From Lichina pygmaea (Eukaryota; Ascomycota; Lichinomycetes; Lichinales; Lichinaceae): a DNA stretch of 64,000 nucleotides. How positions within the stretch are numbered: the stretch's first letter is position 1; the number at the start of each line of letters is the position of its first letter. Below the pieces are notes generated by a model, which worked only from the letters and a program-made list of their open reading frames with translations, had not been told where the DNA came from and did not search any database. The stretch lies in the NCBI GenBank assembly GCA_963422465.1, contig OY730169.1, positions 3,348,001-3,412,000 on the forward strand. Reading direction: 5' to 3'. The translations under genes were made by a program, and so were the position numbers. Positions 11,232 through 22,917 of this stretch are shown piece by piece.

Positions 11232-11343
11232 ATTCACATGCTAGTAGGATAGAATGTTTTTATAACCAGGAGACAATTCAGATCATCTTGATAAGGCACT
11301 ACTCCTACACGCACTCGGTGCATCACATATCAACTGTTTCAAG

Positions 11344-12563
11344 CTAGACAACGTATTTTTCAACAAGATAGCATAGATCATCGTAAGCCCTACCCCTTGT
11401 CAGCTTTGATCTCCTTCTAGGCTCAGTCTTTAGTACTCACTGGCGTCTGACTTTTGATCCAGGCACATGGGCAGAGTACATCAGCTTCGTCTTGATGCTG
11501 TACAGGCGGTTTCGATCATCCCACTCCTCGGCAGGCTCACTGAGTCCCATACGACTCAGATATGCTTTCCGATAGCCTCTGGGTGTCATCAGGTGGTGCT
11601 CTGTTCTCCAGATCGCCATTTCCATCTCATTATGCGCGTAGTACGCGCATGAATCGAAGATGAATAGATTACCAGTACCAAACTCGGTACCAGCATTGCC
11701 TTCCCAGAGATCACCATGGATCAAGCATGGCTTGATGCTTCGACCGTCAGATACGAGAGCATTCAAAAGTCTGGGGATAACATGTGCTCGAGTCTTCTCA
11801 ATCAAAACGGCAAGCTCGTGCCAAGATCCGTTCGATTTGGTATCCAGTTCGAAGACGCCGCCTAGGAGTCTGCTGAAGAAGGACGTCCAGCTACTGTCCC
11901 AGGAAACAGCCTGTGGTAGCTTTCCATCGTACGTCGGAACGTGGAAACCGAATTGGCCGGTGGGAGATGCACTGTTCCGGTGCAGGTCGGTCAGGACATT
12001 GCAGAGCTTGGCCGGGTCAGGAAGCGCGTTGTCGACGTCAACATATTGCGACACGAAGAAGTAAGTCGGCGACGACTGTTCTTGGCACTTGCCCTAGCCA
12101 TATGGCTTTGGGATGTGGTTCGGAATGGTCTTGTATAACTCGGACTGGGCAATGAACTCTCCCTCCAACTGGCTTTTCCCCTCATCCCCCATGACGCACT
12201 ACCGAAGCACCGAGGTTAGAATTCTGTTCCCGAGGCAAATCCGCTGCTAAGCTAACCCTTACTACTTACCTTCACGAAGAATCGAATAGCGACACCATCA
12301 GCCGTGAGCGCATTCAACCTGGCGGTCAACGACCAAGCAGACGAGCCATGACTTTCTCCGGACAGTACTTTCGTGCCAACGGGAAGGCCTACGATAGCTC
12401 AACATGTCAGATTACGAAATCACTCGAGGCTAGTGGACAGACCGTGACTGAACTCACTGGCATAGATAGCGGCGTCGGGGACATAGTTTCCGCCAATGGC
12501 TTCGGAGACCGCGGACTTGTGTAGCTCTACCGGGGATTCCTCGTGGCGCGCGACAGAACGCAT
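11344..12563 (-). pseudogene. Ketosamine-3-kinase (fructosamine kinase) gene with in-frame TAG
   Basis: Exons in transcript order are 12563-12458, 12388-12270, 12198-11441 and 11389-11344. All three introns have GTGAGT/GTAAGT donors and TAG acceptors, and the model gives 343 codons. The product matches the fungal fructosamine-kinase family: GESHGSSAWSLTARLNALTA, YVDVDNALPDPAKLCNVLTD, GQFGFHVPTYDG, the catalytic LIHGDLWEGNAGT, FIFDSCAYYAHNEMEM, and a last exon ending DDLCYLVEKYVV. The family phosphorylates ketosamine adducts on glycated proteins. Codon 110 (12096-12094) is TAG where relatives have the Trp of a PxxWG motif (...HIPKPYG-stop-GKCQEQ). The rest of the frame and all splice sites are intact, so the lesion is recent, or a sequence error. 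TGG to TAG is a TpG-to-TpA change, compatible with RIP-type mutation. Divergent from the NLR gene. Confidence 0.8.
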
Positions 12564-13086
12564 CGCTAGTCATATACGAAGCACAAGACTGAGTCGACGG
12601 ATCAGGCTCGCTGGTCTTCATCAAGTCCTACAAGAGCATTCCCTGCCGGTACTTATATAAGCACCAAGGCTACTGTCTGAGAAGCAACTGCAATGTGATG
12701 GATAGCTGCTCACGCTCGCTGGCGCGGACCAGGCGCCTGCAACCTCGATACAGGACCGCAGGACCAACAAGCGCTAAATCTGTCAGTCAGAGACGGGAAG
12801 GTTGAAGTTACAGTACAGTATGCGCGCTCGTCCCTTTCAAGACACGGCTCAGTTACTATTCTCGGACCACTCCAGTTTCACCCACGCGTGTTGGCCAACG
12901 CACTTCTCAAGATCCTACTTTGCTTTTCCTTCTCCGCTCTCCAGGGAGCTGCAGCACCTTCTCAATCATTCAACTTCAGAGCTCTCGATCTTGACCTTAG
13001 GGATTCTTACTGTACATGCATAGCATCCTTGCAGCACTTGCCACACAAAGACGACGAACAACGAACTTTACTTCGATCTCCAAAAA
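12564..13086. promoter_or_regulatory. Divergent promoter region with palindromic TATA motif
   Basis: This 523-bp interval lies between the ATGs of the kinase pseudogene (-) and the NLR gene (+). TTATATAA at 12653-12660 is self-complementary and 90 bp upstream of the kinase ATG, a plausible TATA element for it. A pyrimidine-rich stretch around 12870-12960 precedes the NLR start. No experiment supports either assignment. Confidence 0.4.
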
Positions 13087-16000
13087 TGGTAAGACTATCG
13101 GATACCTTGACAATCAAGTGGCTACTGACGACCATCGGCGTATTAGTTGGGCAAGCTTCGCGAAGCCAGAGACCGCGTGTCGAGTCGATCCCCTTCTCGT
13201 CAATCACAGCCAACATCAGTTCATCAAAAGAAGGGAAGCAGAAGCTCGAGCTTGATGAGAGTCTTCAGCAGTATATCACGGCGCTCGTCTCGACAAAGCG
13301 AAGATGGAGATGATCAGCCATCAGAGAGTGGTTTTCTGAAAAGCCAAACAAAAGAGCATGCCCCCAATCAGAATGCAGATCCAGAAGGACTCACTGTTCT
13401 TTACGATCCTCCAAACATGCCTACAGCAGATATCATCCTCGTCCATGGGCTTGGTGGCACAAGTCGTCAGACCTGGACCAAGGATGGAGATCCAGACCTC
13501 TTCTGGCCTCAAAAGTGGCTTCCATCTGAACCTGATATCAGCACCGCGAGAATCTTGACCTTCGGCTACAACTCACAATTTCTTTCTGGTGCGACTAATA
13601 GTCTGTCACGGATAACCGACTTCGCCAAAAGACTGCTCTTCGACATGCGATTTGGGAAAGACGATGAGATGAATGACTTGATAATCGGCAAGGTACTTGG
13701 ATGGTATCTTCAGATCAGCAAATATCAACACGGCTAATCGCTGTAGGTGCCCATCATTTTCATCGTACATTCTATGGGTGGGTTAGTCTTTAAAAAGGTC
13801 CGTACGCATGGGGTTTTAATCCGACATCGGCTATCTATAACCTATTCCATCGTCAATGTGCTGTGAACGACTGTTTCCTATTTCTATGAATAAGTTCTTG
13901 ATTTCTATGATGACAGTTCTGAGTCAGTCTGTGGATTTTCATCGTCACAGCCCTAACATCATGTGTTTATACAGGCGTATGTCCAGGCAGTCAACAACGA
14001 AGAATATAAAGAAATGATTGCGTCGGTGCACGCAGTATTATTCCTCTCAACACCTCACCGTGGCACCAACCTGGCCGAGTTACTCAACCGCGTACTATCT
14101 GTTTCTATCCTTGGACTTTCTCGTAAGCAGTACGTGGCAGAGCTTACTAGAAACTCGCCGGCTTTGGAAGACTTGAATGAGGACTTCCGGAATTTTGCTT
14201 CAAAAATGCAGATATTCTCGTTCTACGAGACACTCAGGACACGAGTTGGGCCGACGGATATGGTATGTTTCTCAGAAATCACTAGCAATGCAACACCGCA
14301 TCTTCAATCGTGTCCTGAGTGTTTTAGATGATCCTCGAGAAAGATTCTTCGATTCTAGGTTACCCCGGCGAGATCTCGCAGCCCTTGGACGCAGATCACC
14401 ACGACGTTTGCAAGTTTTCCAGCCAAAGCGATCCCAACTACAAGAGTGTTCGTTCAGTGCTAAAAACGCTTGTCTCGTCTTACGGTTCAGAAGGTATGTT
14501 GCTGTTCTCCGGAATGGTATGATGTCACTGTGACTTAACTTGAAGAAGGCGTACACAACGCAAATACGACTATAGCGGATATGCAACTTATCTCGACCTT
14601 GCTTTCCGTTTCAAGTTCCCCCGATGAAGACCATAATTCTTTACGACAGCGCTGGAGAGTCGGAACGTGCCAAGCACTGGTGAAGAACTCGACCTTTATT
14701 TCCTGGTCAGAGACGTCCAAGTCGAGTGCTCTGTGGGTGCATGCGAAGCCAGGTAGTGGGAAGTCCGTCAAGGCATCCTTCGTCATCAACTATCTTGCGG
14801 AGTCCGACTGCTGCTGCCAGTACTTCTTTCATAAGTATGAAGATGTAACGAAGCGATCCCCGAGCTCCCTTTTGCGGAGTTTGGCATATCAGATTGCCCG
14901 AGGAATACCTGCTTTCAGAGAGCGTCTGTGTTGTCTTGGCTTTGATGGCTTGAGACTTGAGAAAGCGGATGCGTGTGCTATCTGGCAAAAGCTCTTCGTC
15001 TCTATCTTGTTCAACCTGGATCTGGGCAAGCACCTGTACTGGGTGATCGACGGCCTCGACGAGTCCGACTCGTTCAAGACCGTGACTGAATTGTTACCGG
15101 GTATGGCCTCCTCGAAGACGCCCATCCACGTTATCGTGATGAGCCGCCATACGCCAGCCATCGCCACAGCGTTCGAGAAGGTTGCCAAGTTTACAAAATT
15201 CAGCACCCTATGCGCAGATAACGACGCCGAAGATATTCGCGTCTATGCCACCTCAGAATTCGAATACATGCAAGGAAGTACGGAGTTCCGACAGTCCGTC
15301 ATCAATGAGATCGTTGAAAGATCCGAGGGCAATTTTCTTTGGGCACATCTCGTCTTAAAGGAGATCCTACAATGTCATAGCCCTGACGAGATCAAGAGGG
15401 TGCTACAAGAGATTCCCTCTGGTATGGAGTCTCTGTATCACAGGATGGAAGCAGCAATAGCCCGACTGGAGAGGGCGTCGGAGAAATTCTTGGCCAGGAT
15501 GATTTTGACGTGGGCCACTTACGCAAGGCGCCCGTTGAACGACGAGGAGCTTTTACAAGCTCTGCAACCGGAGTTTCCGACCGTTCTCAATTTGCAGCAC
15601 ACGGTCAACCAGGTCTGTGGCCAATTTGTCGTGATTGACAACAGCAGGCGGGCTACTTTAGTTCACCACTCAGCTCGGGAGTACTTGACCAGCGCACAAG
15701 ATCTCCCGTTCGGTTTTGCTGCACCGGACGCGCATGAACAAATTCTGCGAAAATGCATCTCAGTCTTTCTGGACCGAAACGTGCGCTCCCGACTGAGCGC
15801 AACTCCAGTCCCAACGTTTTATTCCTATGCCGCCACTTCTTGGGCGTACCATCTCAGCCACAGCTCAGCAGAGTCAGACGACGTCCTCAGCCTCATCGTC
15901 GGCTTCTTCCAGTCACCTTGCGTACTCCCATGGATACAGGTTTTGGCAGTTCTAGGAGACCTCAAGGTGTTTGTTTCCGCCTCGCAGGCCTTGACTTCTT

Positions 16001-18441
16001 TCGTCCAAAAACGGCGACAGCACGAGGCGCCAAAGATGCCCTTGCTACATCGCGTTCGAGACGCACAGCTACTCGAGACCTGGGCCATTGACCTCTTAAA
16101 GATCGTTGGCAAGTTCGGAAGCCACCTCGTCGATAAACCAACAGCGATCTACCGATACATACCGCAGTTTTGTCCGCAAAACTCTGCCTTGCACCGCCAG
16201 TTTGCTGGGTCCTCGTCATCCGCCCTAGATGTCAGCGGCATATCCAACACCGACTGGGACGACTGCCTTGCCAGGACCGCCGTTGCTGGCGAGCGTCAGG
16301 CGCTGAAGGTGATTTGCTCTGGGGGCTATTTGGCAGTTCAAACGTCCGCGAGTGCCATAATCATCTGGGATTCGTCGACGTTCGAAGAGATCCAGACCCT
16401 TTCGCACAACGAAAACATTTTTGCAATCTGCTTCTCCAACACGGGCGACAAGCTAGCGTCTTACGGCTCGCAGGCAACCCGGATATGGAGCGTCTCGACA
16501 GGACGAGAGCTGAGCAAGATTGTCAATCGTGACGACGCTCGACCGCTGCGCATGGTCTTTGCTCACAATGACTCGATGCTGATGATGGGCATGAATGTAC
16601 GCCGAGTGGAGACTCTAGTCCTAGATGATCCTGAACGTGGATGGCACAATATCGGAGGGTCGGCGATGCAGGAGGAAGTGTTGATGGATGGTGCCTTTCT
16701 AAACTCACCAACGGCACTTGCTTTCAACAGCGACGCATCATTAGTCGCTGTCGCCTATCGTGGCTTCCCGCTCACCGTAGCGGCTATAAATCCTTCGCGG
16801 CTGATCAATCGATGCAGACGGAGATCCCAGCGTGGCAGCAGTCTCAACCCTGCCTGGACTGGCGTCAACAGAGTGACCTGGCACCCAAGGAGTGGCGAGG
16901 TGCTTGGCATCTACGTCGACGGACCCATCTTCAAGTGGCACCCGTTTGACGAAACGCACCACGAGCTGAAGGCCGACCTCGATTCCATGCCCTCCGCAAT
17001 CGTCTGCAGTGCGGATGGGCTTGTGTTTGCGACCTGTGACGTTCGTGGCTCAGTGAAGCTGTACAGCTTCCAGCATTTTGTGCTAGTCTATCAGCTTTCG
17101 TCCGAAGATATCGTCACCGACATCTGCTTCGGCGCTGATAGCAGACGCTTCTTCGACATTCGAGGCTCATACTGCAACGCCTGGGAGCCGAATGCCCTGC
17201 TTCGGATGTCAAATGCGGATGACCAGACCAGCGAGAGCGACGCAGACCTTGGAAGTTTGACTTCAACCTACGTCGCTTCGGAGGCGTGGGTGGAAGCCTC
17301 TGTTCCGGTGACGGCGCTGTGGGCAAGACCCGGGGGCTCGCTGTTCTGTGTTGCTACCGACGATGGCGTCGTCGAGTTGTATGACGTTGTCAGCAGCAGC
17401 CGGCGAGAAGTGGGGAGATGTTCGGCTGACATGAGCATCGATCATCTCGTGTGGGGAGACGACGGGCGGCACTTTGCATACGCTGATATCTGCAGAAGAG
17501 TGACTGTGAAATCAGTCGAGCCGCTACAGGAAGAAAAGGGTTCATTCAGATGGAACGATGAGATCTTGGCCAGTTTCAAGGTGGGATCAATGTCCGCCCG
17601 AATCCGCCAACTCCTGCTCAACTTCAGCTCGAGCCATATCCTGATCGTGACCGTCGATTCGGCTCAGGCGTGGGATATACGAGCTGGATCTGAAGAAGCC
17701 GGACACATTTCCAACAGATCGGAGTCGCCGTTGTATTTCGCCAATCACCCGTCCAAGGCAGACCACATACTTGGGTTTAGCGCAAGGCACGTGGTCGCAT
17801 TCAGCTGGAGTGGATTGAAAGAGGTGTGTCGTTGGCAGCTCCAGTCCACGGATGGCAGGCTTTCTGGGGAGAAAGAAGACAGGCGCAAGCGCGACTCGGG
17901 CGGCAGGACTTCTCCAGACGGCACGAGATGTTCTCTCGGGGCTGCTGATGAGGTGATCGATCAAGTGACCGTCACGCAAGGCAAGGAGTATGTCATCCTC
18001 GTCACCCGTGGGCAGCACGTTTGCCGACACCGGCGGTCTCACATTCGAATCATCGAGATGGCCTCTCTTGTCGAAAATCCAGAGTCTCGGGAAGACAGTG
18101 GATCCCTGACAGATTCGAGCGTCGATGTCATTGACATGCCCGAGCATGTCGCCGCTGCCATTGAAAGGCCGGTAGACGTACTCGGCAAAGATCTCGTGTT
18201 CGTCGACAGGTCGTTGTGGGTCTGCACCTGGCGTCTGCAGCACCATCAGAAGTCTTTAGGTTCAGGGCTTGCGAAAGCATTGCCGTCCAACTCTTCGATC
18301 CGAAAACATTTCTTCCTGCCACGCGACTGGGTCACGCTCGACAGCCTGAGGATGTGCCAGGTCACGCTGGACGGCACCTTTCTGTGTCCGAGGAAGCATG
18401 AGGTCGCCGTCATCAAAAGCAGTTTGGGGTCTGACTGGTGA
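13087..18441 (+). CDS. NLR-like protein: SesB-type hydrolase - NACHT - WD40-like
   Basis: Exons are 13087-13089 (ATG only), 13147-13692, 13747-13797, 13975-14262, 14328-14493 and 14549-18441 (1,648 residues). All junctions are GT/AG and phase-consistent; the start, with an intron directly after ATG, is the least certain part. After a basic, Ser-rich N tail comes an alpha/beta-hydrolase domain: ILVHGLGGTSRQTW (about 98-111), nucleophile elbow VHSMGG (Ser192) and STPHRGTNL (His228), the SesB/DUF676 type. Next is a NACHT ATPase with Walker A KPGSGKS (Lys423) and Walker B YWVIDGLDESD (about 519). Residues from about 900 onward form degenerate WD40-like blades (IIIWDSSTFEEIQTLSHNE, TRIWSVSTGRELSKI). 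Fungal proteins of this architecture are candidate non-self or heterokaryon-incompatibility sensors. The blades are diverged, unlike the near-identical repeats of fast-evolving HNWD genes. That it acts in immunity is inference. Confidence 0.85.
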
Positions 18442-19549
18442 CTGCGGTCTGTGGTAAGACCTCGACGGCCGACAGAGTTGCATCTTCGTGTTATCCATCG
18501 AAGGTCCGTTGTCGCCGACTCGGCGACCATGTCGTATTCCCTTGGAAACCTCGTCGATGATATGTCGCCGATGCAACATGGCCGCTCGGGCTACCTGCGG
18601 GAGTATGACGAGGGACTGGCCACGCACGCCACGTCACCGTTTCTCAGACCTTGTCGTCAGCCAGGGACTAGGGATAAACACAAAAGTGCGTGGACGTCAG
18701 CTTCGACGAGGGAGACAGTGGCCGCCGCAACTAGTCAAGGCTTCCCACTGGAAGACGCATACCGGCTATGGGTTGTACGAAACTAGTTAGCTGCCAAACG
18801 ATAATCACCAGTCTCCGTCATCTCAGAAAGAAAGAAAGGAAGGATTAGGGGGGAGGAGGAGAAGGGTGTTCGATGTGCCCTTCAGCACAAACAAGACAAC
18901 AATATACCGTATAGCACAAACAAGACAAACAGTACATCAACCCCCAAACAACCCACAGATGACCAGAAAGATCCCACCAAGATTGTCATCACGCAAGGTG
19001 AAAGGTGCTAGATCACTACAGAGGGTATTCTGTAATGAATCAATATCTTGGAAAGCTGTTGAAAGAAGCTGTGTCACGATTGTTGGAGCTGGGAGGCAGG
19101 GAAGAGCCGTTATCAATTTCTCTAGGAAGAAGAACTCGCTATATACACGAATTCAACACCTGTTCGGTCCCTGCTCTGCAGCCCGCCGTAGTCCTTCCCG
19201 AGATTGGACCTCGGCAGTGTTGAAATCCCAACAACGATCGGTCGGTCTTGTGCCTCACGTGATGCTAGGGCTAGGGCTAGGGCTAGAGCTCACCCCACAC
19301 GTGATACCTTGCCCTATATAGCTTTCTGGCTAGACTGTAGTGAGAAAACAATCCAATTACATCACACATAATCTGCTTCCGCTGCCTAGTCGGCCTGCTT
19401 CGCTACAAGCTGACAGGATGCAAAGGTACTGCCGAGAGAGTGAGGGATCCACCCCCCTCTCTTTCATTGTTTTTTCCTTGTCTGTGCTGGTCACCATCAT
19501 CATCATCATCATCATCATCATTGTTATCATAATTATCATCATCATCCTG
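18442..19549. other. Intergenic region with telomere-like and ATC repeats
   Basis: Downstream of the NLR gene. It contains GGCTAG-type repeats at 19264-19286 (GCTAGG repeated, one base off the TTAGGG telomere unit) and an ATC microsatellite at about 19497-19548 that abuts LINE copy B. A plus-strand frame at 18451-18786 overlaps the expected 3' UTR and shows no domain, so I do not call it. Confidence 0.5.
19264..19286. repeat. Short telomere-like GCTAGG repeat
   Basis: About four units of GCTAGG occur in tandem. The canonical fungal telomere unit is TTAGGG. This may be a degenerate interstitial repeat, or chance. It is too short to claim a chromosome-end origin. Confidence 0.35.
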
Positions 19550-20181
19550 ACCGACCCAGATCCTGGAGGAGGCACAAGGAAGCCAGAGGCCATGGCCCAC
19601 GAGAAGGAAGCGCTCCGCCTACACAGCAGCCTCCCGAAAGCGCACACCAGCGTCCTCACACAGATCCGCACAGGCAAGATGGGCCTCGCAGCCTTCGTGC
19701 ACAAGTGCCGGGGTACCAAGGCTTCGCCTCACCCGGGCCTGGCCCGCTGCAGGTGGCAGTGGGAGACAGCTAAACACATGATCTTTAGATTGCCCGCACT
19801 TCTCTAGGGAGCGGCGGCAGGCCCTACGGTACGCCAGACTGTCTCCACGACTGACGTGCAAGTAAAGTTAGCTAACATCAGACCGCCGGCCAGCCGCTGC
19901 CTTGGCAGTATGGTTTCTCCACCTAGATCTCCCACATGGGTCTGAGACCAAGTCCCTCTTCTTGTTTGACTGCCTAGCAGTCTCTTCCCTTGTCTACAGC
20001 ATCTTGGTAGGAGGGCACCCGCCTAGGAGCCGCAGCGGAGGTTTTCGTTCTAGGCTCAAATGACCTGGAGGTTTCCTTACCACCTTACAGTTTCCCCCCC
20101 CCCCCCCCCCCCCCCCCAGCATAATTTAGTCTAACTATTTTGAGTAGAGTAGGACTTCAATACTATGACAATACACACTCA
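19550..20181 (+). mobile_element. Tad-like LINE relic (copy B), ORF2 end and 3' UTR
   Basis: Bases 19551-19807 read in one frame, DPDPGGGTRKPEAMAHEKEA then LHSSLPKAHTSVLTQIRTGK, MGLAAFVHKCRG and WQWETAKHMIFRLPALL before a stop. This matches the RNase H-distal, Cys/His region typical of fungal Tad-type LINE ORF2 (S..LTQ.RTGK.GL..F, ET..H). Downstream 19999-20150 aligns with the 3' UTR of copies A, C and D (GGTAGGAGGGCACCCGCC, GGTTTCCTTACC, AGCATAATTTAGTCTA, GAGTAGGA). The expected CCC before AGCATAA has grown to a 24-C run (20094-20117). The 5' end abuts an ATC microsatellite. No clear target duplication was found. Confidence 0.75.
20094..20117. repeat. Poly-C tract (24 C)
   Basis: Uninterrupted C run inside the 3' UTR of LINE copy B. 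Other copies have only CCC at the same place, so the run expanded after insertion or in an ancestor of this copy. Confidence 0.9.
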
Positions 20182-20995
20182 CGTCTCTGTTGAAGGAGAG
20201 AAGATACAGAAGCTGTCAATTCATAGCTTCACTACAAATGATTCATGGGGGGGGGGAGAAGAGTATTGAGCAGAACAAAGAAGACTTGTGTTCATGTCGA
20301 GTGCGCGGGCGGGAAAAAGCAGCCTTTTAATTTCCCACTTTCCATTTTCCCGAGTGTCGTCCCTGGCGGGACTTCATCTGTTTGTTTCCTCTCTTTTTAA
20401 CAAAAACCGAACATCTAGAATTCTTTGAGAAGAGGGAGAGAAGTGGGAAAGTTCATCCCATCATGAGTAGGGGTCATGAATGACGATACAGAAGGAAAAA
20501 AGAGTGCGAGGACGATCAACGGGAAAACAGATGAAATGTAGGAGACAGGGTCTGGCTAAGTGGTAGAACGTCATCGGGTCGTCATCAGAGACTCATCGAA
20601 AATGGACGAGATGTCCAAGAATGGAAAAGGAAAGGGGAGGGGGGTCCGTCAGCTGGGCCAACGCTGAGAGAACAACCCCACGGGAAAATGTTCGTGTCGT
20701 GTCGCGTCGTCAAGATCATCGGTTGCCCATTCATCGTCGTCGTGGTTGCGGTCGTGGTCGTGGTCGTCGTCATCGTCGTCATCGTCGTTGTTTTCCTAAT
20801 CTGGCGTCACAAAAGGTCGTTCTCGTCAAAAAGGTGCATGGAACCGCCCCCTCTCCGCTGATGCTGTTCCGTCGCGACATGTATCGTCAAAGCAAGAGGA
20901 TGCCAACGGCAAAAGGTGATTTTGCTCTCTTCTTTCTTTCTTTCTTTCTTCCTTTCTTCCGTGCTCGAGTCCGAGCCGGCTGGTGGAGCGCGTCT
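20182..20995. other. Intergenic region, no gene seen
   Basis: It includes a CGT/GTCGTGGT-rich imperfect repeat at about 20725-20795 that produces long meaningless frames on both strands. A TTTC repeat at 20934-20958 lies at the right end. It presumably includes the 3' UTR of the dsRNA-binding protein gene. Confidence 0.45.
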
Positions 20996-21420
20996 TCATC
21001 TCTGTCGAGAACCAGCCCCGTAGGCGAGACTCCTCGACAGACGACTGCTGTGACGGGCGCGGTCGTCGCGGCCGCTGTCGCTGCTGCCCGGGCTGCTGCC
21101 ACCGCTGGAGTAGCCGCCGTTGCCGCTCGAGCCCGAGTGATACCTCGAGTGGCGGCCGGTGCCGATGGCCACGGGCAAGCCTTGGAGGACGGTGCTGCGC
21201 TCCTTGTGCCCGGCCGGATACATGCCGTCGTTGACGGAGAAGTTGCGGCAGATGAGGTAAGCACACATGGCGGCGTGCTCCCGCGCCATCGTCTCGCTCT
21301 CGTGGAGGCTGTCGGTCTGGTACTCGCGATGGTTGACCCGGACCCGGCAGCTGTACTGCCCCGTCGCCGTCTGACAGGGCTCATACAGCGGATCCGACCA
21401 GTGGCGCCGGCGGCAGAGAC
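20996..21420 (-). CDS. Double-stranded-RNA-binding-motif-like protein, last exon
   Basis: The last exon runs from an acceptor (CGACAG at 21426-21421) to the stop at 20996. Its reading is HWSDPLYEPCQTATGQYSCR, VRVNHREYQTDSLHESETMA, REHAAMCAYLICRNFSVNDG and MYPAGHK. The pattern of a Tyr/Cys/Val beta strand, Tyr-Gln-Thr-Asp turn and Ala-rich last helix (AREHAAMCAYLI) fits a dsRBD C-terminal half, and I recall similar short proteins in other filamentous ascomycetes. A Gly/Ser-rich tail (GSSGNGGYSSGGSSPGSSDS) follows. The exon starts in phase 1, so at least one upstream exon exists; a candidate ATG lies at about 21573, 40 bp after a TATAAAT motif, but I could not connect it. Role in RNA binding is inferred from the family. 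Confidence 0.6.
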
Positions 21421-22892
21421 CTGTCGATCAAAGAATTCTCAGCCCGAACGCCCCCTCGACAAGACGCATCCCTCCCCACGGCCCGACGTGCCTGGTGACA
21501 CGTGGCGTTGGAGCCCAACAAAGCGAAGACGCCCTCGGTGGGACCTGGAGAAAGAGGGGGATGTCGGTCATCGATGCGGGATGGTCAGGTTGGGGGGGCC
21601 GAGGGGCATTTATAAAGCATCATCGTAAGAACCAGCGACCCCGGCCAGACATCCTCAGGACGCAAACAATGACTCGCGTGCAGCTGTCGAAACAGCTCGT
21701 GGACGTCGCCGCCGTGTAAACCTGGTCCACGGATCCCGATGCTCCAACCTCGCCGGGGAACGAAGGTGACAGACGCATCACTCACTCGAGAGGTAAAGGA
21801 TATAATACATCTGGACGAGCGAGGATCACGGCGGCCAACGTCGGGGCGGTCACGCGGCGGTTGGCCCGGATGCCTTGGCGGGGGCCGAACTGGAGGCTCC
21901 GTGGGGACGACGTGGACCAGAGCCGACAAGTGACCGCTTGGACTCCTGTGGAAGGAGGACTTGCTTCCAGTCTACGGCGCAGGAGTCCACGGTCGGGTGC
22001 CAATTGGAAGGTCCCGGATCGACAGGCACCAAGGACGGAAGAAAGAAAGAACCGACAACAAGCCACCAAAAACCACCGGGCTCTACGGGCTCCTCTGGGC
22101 GATGCGACGGATGCCAACGGAGCGCGACAGGAGCAGCGACCTTGACGAGGCGGAAGAGAGAGAGGCCGACGAACGACGACGGCCGAGCCTGGCGCTCTTG
22201 TAAGACGGAGGCCAGCCGACGTCGACTCGACGGATGAGGTGACCAGTATATATCGGCCTCGGCCACGGCAACGAGGCGACAGCTTCGGACGAGCCGTTCT
22301 CGAGTCGGTACGAACGGACCCCCTGGTGCCACCGGTACGGACGACGGACGACGGAGGAAAAATAAAAAAAGAAGGGACGTCGACAATATTTCCATCTCGG
22401 TCGAGACATTGGCCGTCCGATCCGACCATGCAGGAGGTCGCCGAGCGGGCTGACGGGGCTGGGCTGGACTGGGCTGGGGCTGGTGGAGAGCATGAGCCAT
22501 CTCTGATGCGTTGGCGTGCTCGCCTGCCAGTTGAGGAAGGCAGGTGAGGGGGAAAAGAGACGGTAAGCCATCGACAACAAGCTCGAGCGCGAGCGACAGG
22601 GAGACGAATGATTCCAGAGGCAAAAGGGGAAAGGGATCGCCTGGGCCGGCCGTAGTAGCTTCGTTTGCCTGCCACGGCCTCTCTTCGGGCCATCGATGTG
22701 CTGTACAGGGAGAGAGCGGGCGTGCGTACAGTACGTGCGTGCGCGTGTGTGTGCGCGTGTGTGCGCGTGTGTGCTGTAGCCCTTATCCCTTATCATTCAT
22801 GCGTGCGCACATCCCATCCCAGCGAAGCAAGGCACAACCTGACCGAGACTCGGGCATCTTTCGACCAGTCAGCTCTGGACCAGAATTGCCCG

Positions 22893-22917
22893 CCCCCCCC
22901 CCCCCCCCCCCCCCCCC
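22893..22917. repeat. Poly-C tract (25 C)
   Basis: Uninterrupted run of C in intergenic DNA, following a purine/pyrimidine-alternating GT repeat about 120 bp upstream. Confidence 0.9.

Noticed and set aside
18451-18786. 111-codon frame after the NLR stop
   Set aside because: Lies where the NLR 3' UTR should be, with Arg/Ser-rich random-looking composition.
21585-22693. Long GC-rich minus-strand frames upstream of the dsRBD-like exon
   Set aside because: All frames are open to similar extents and none matches a family or connects by convincing splice sites.
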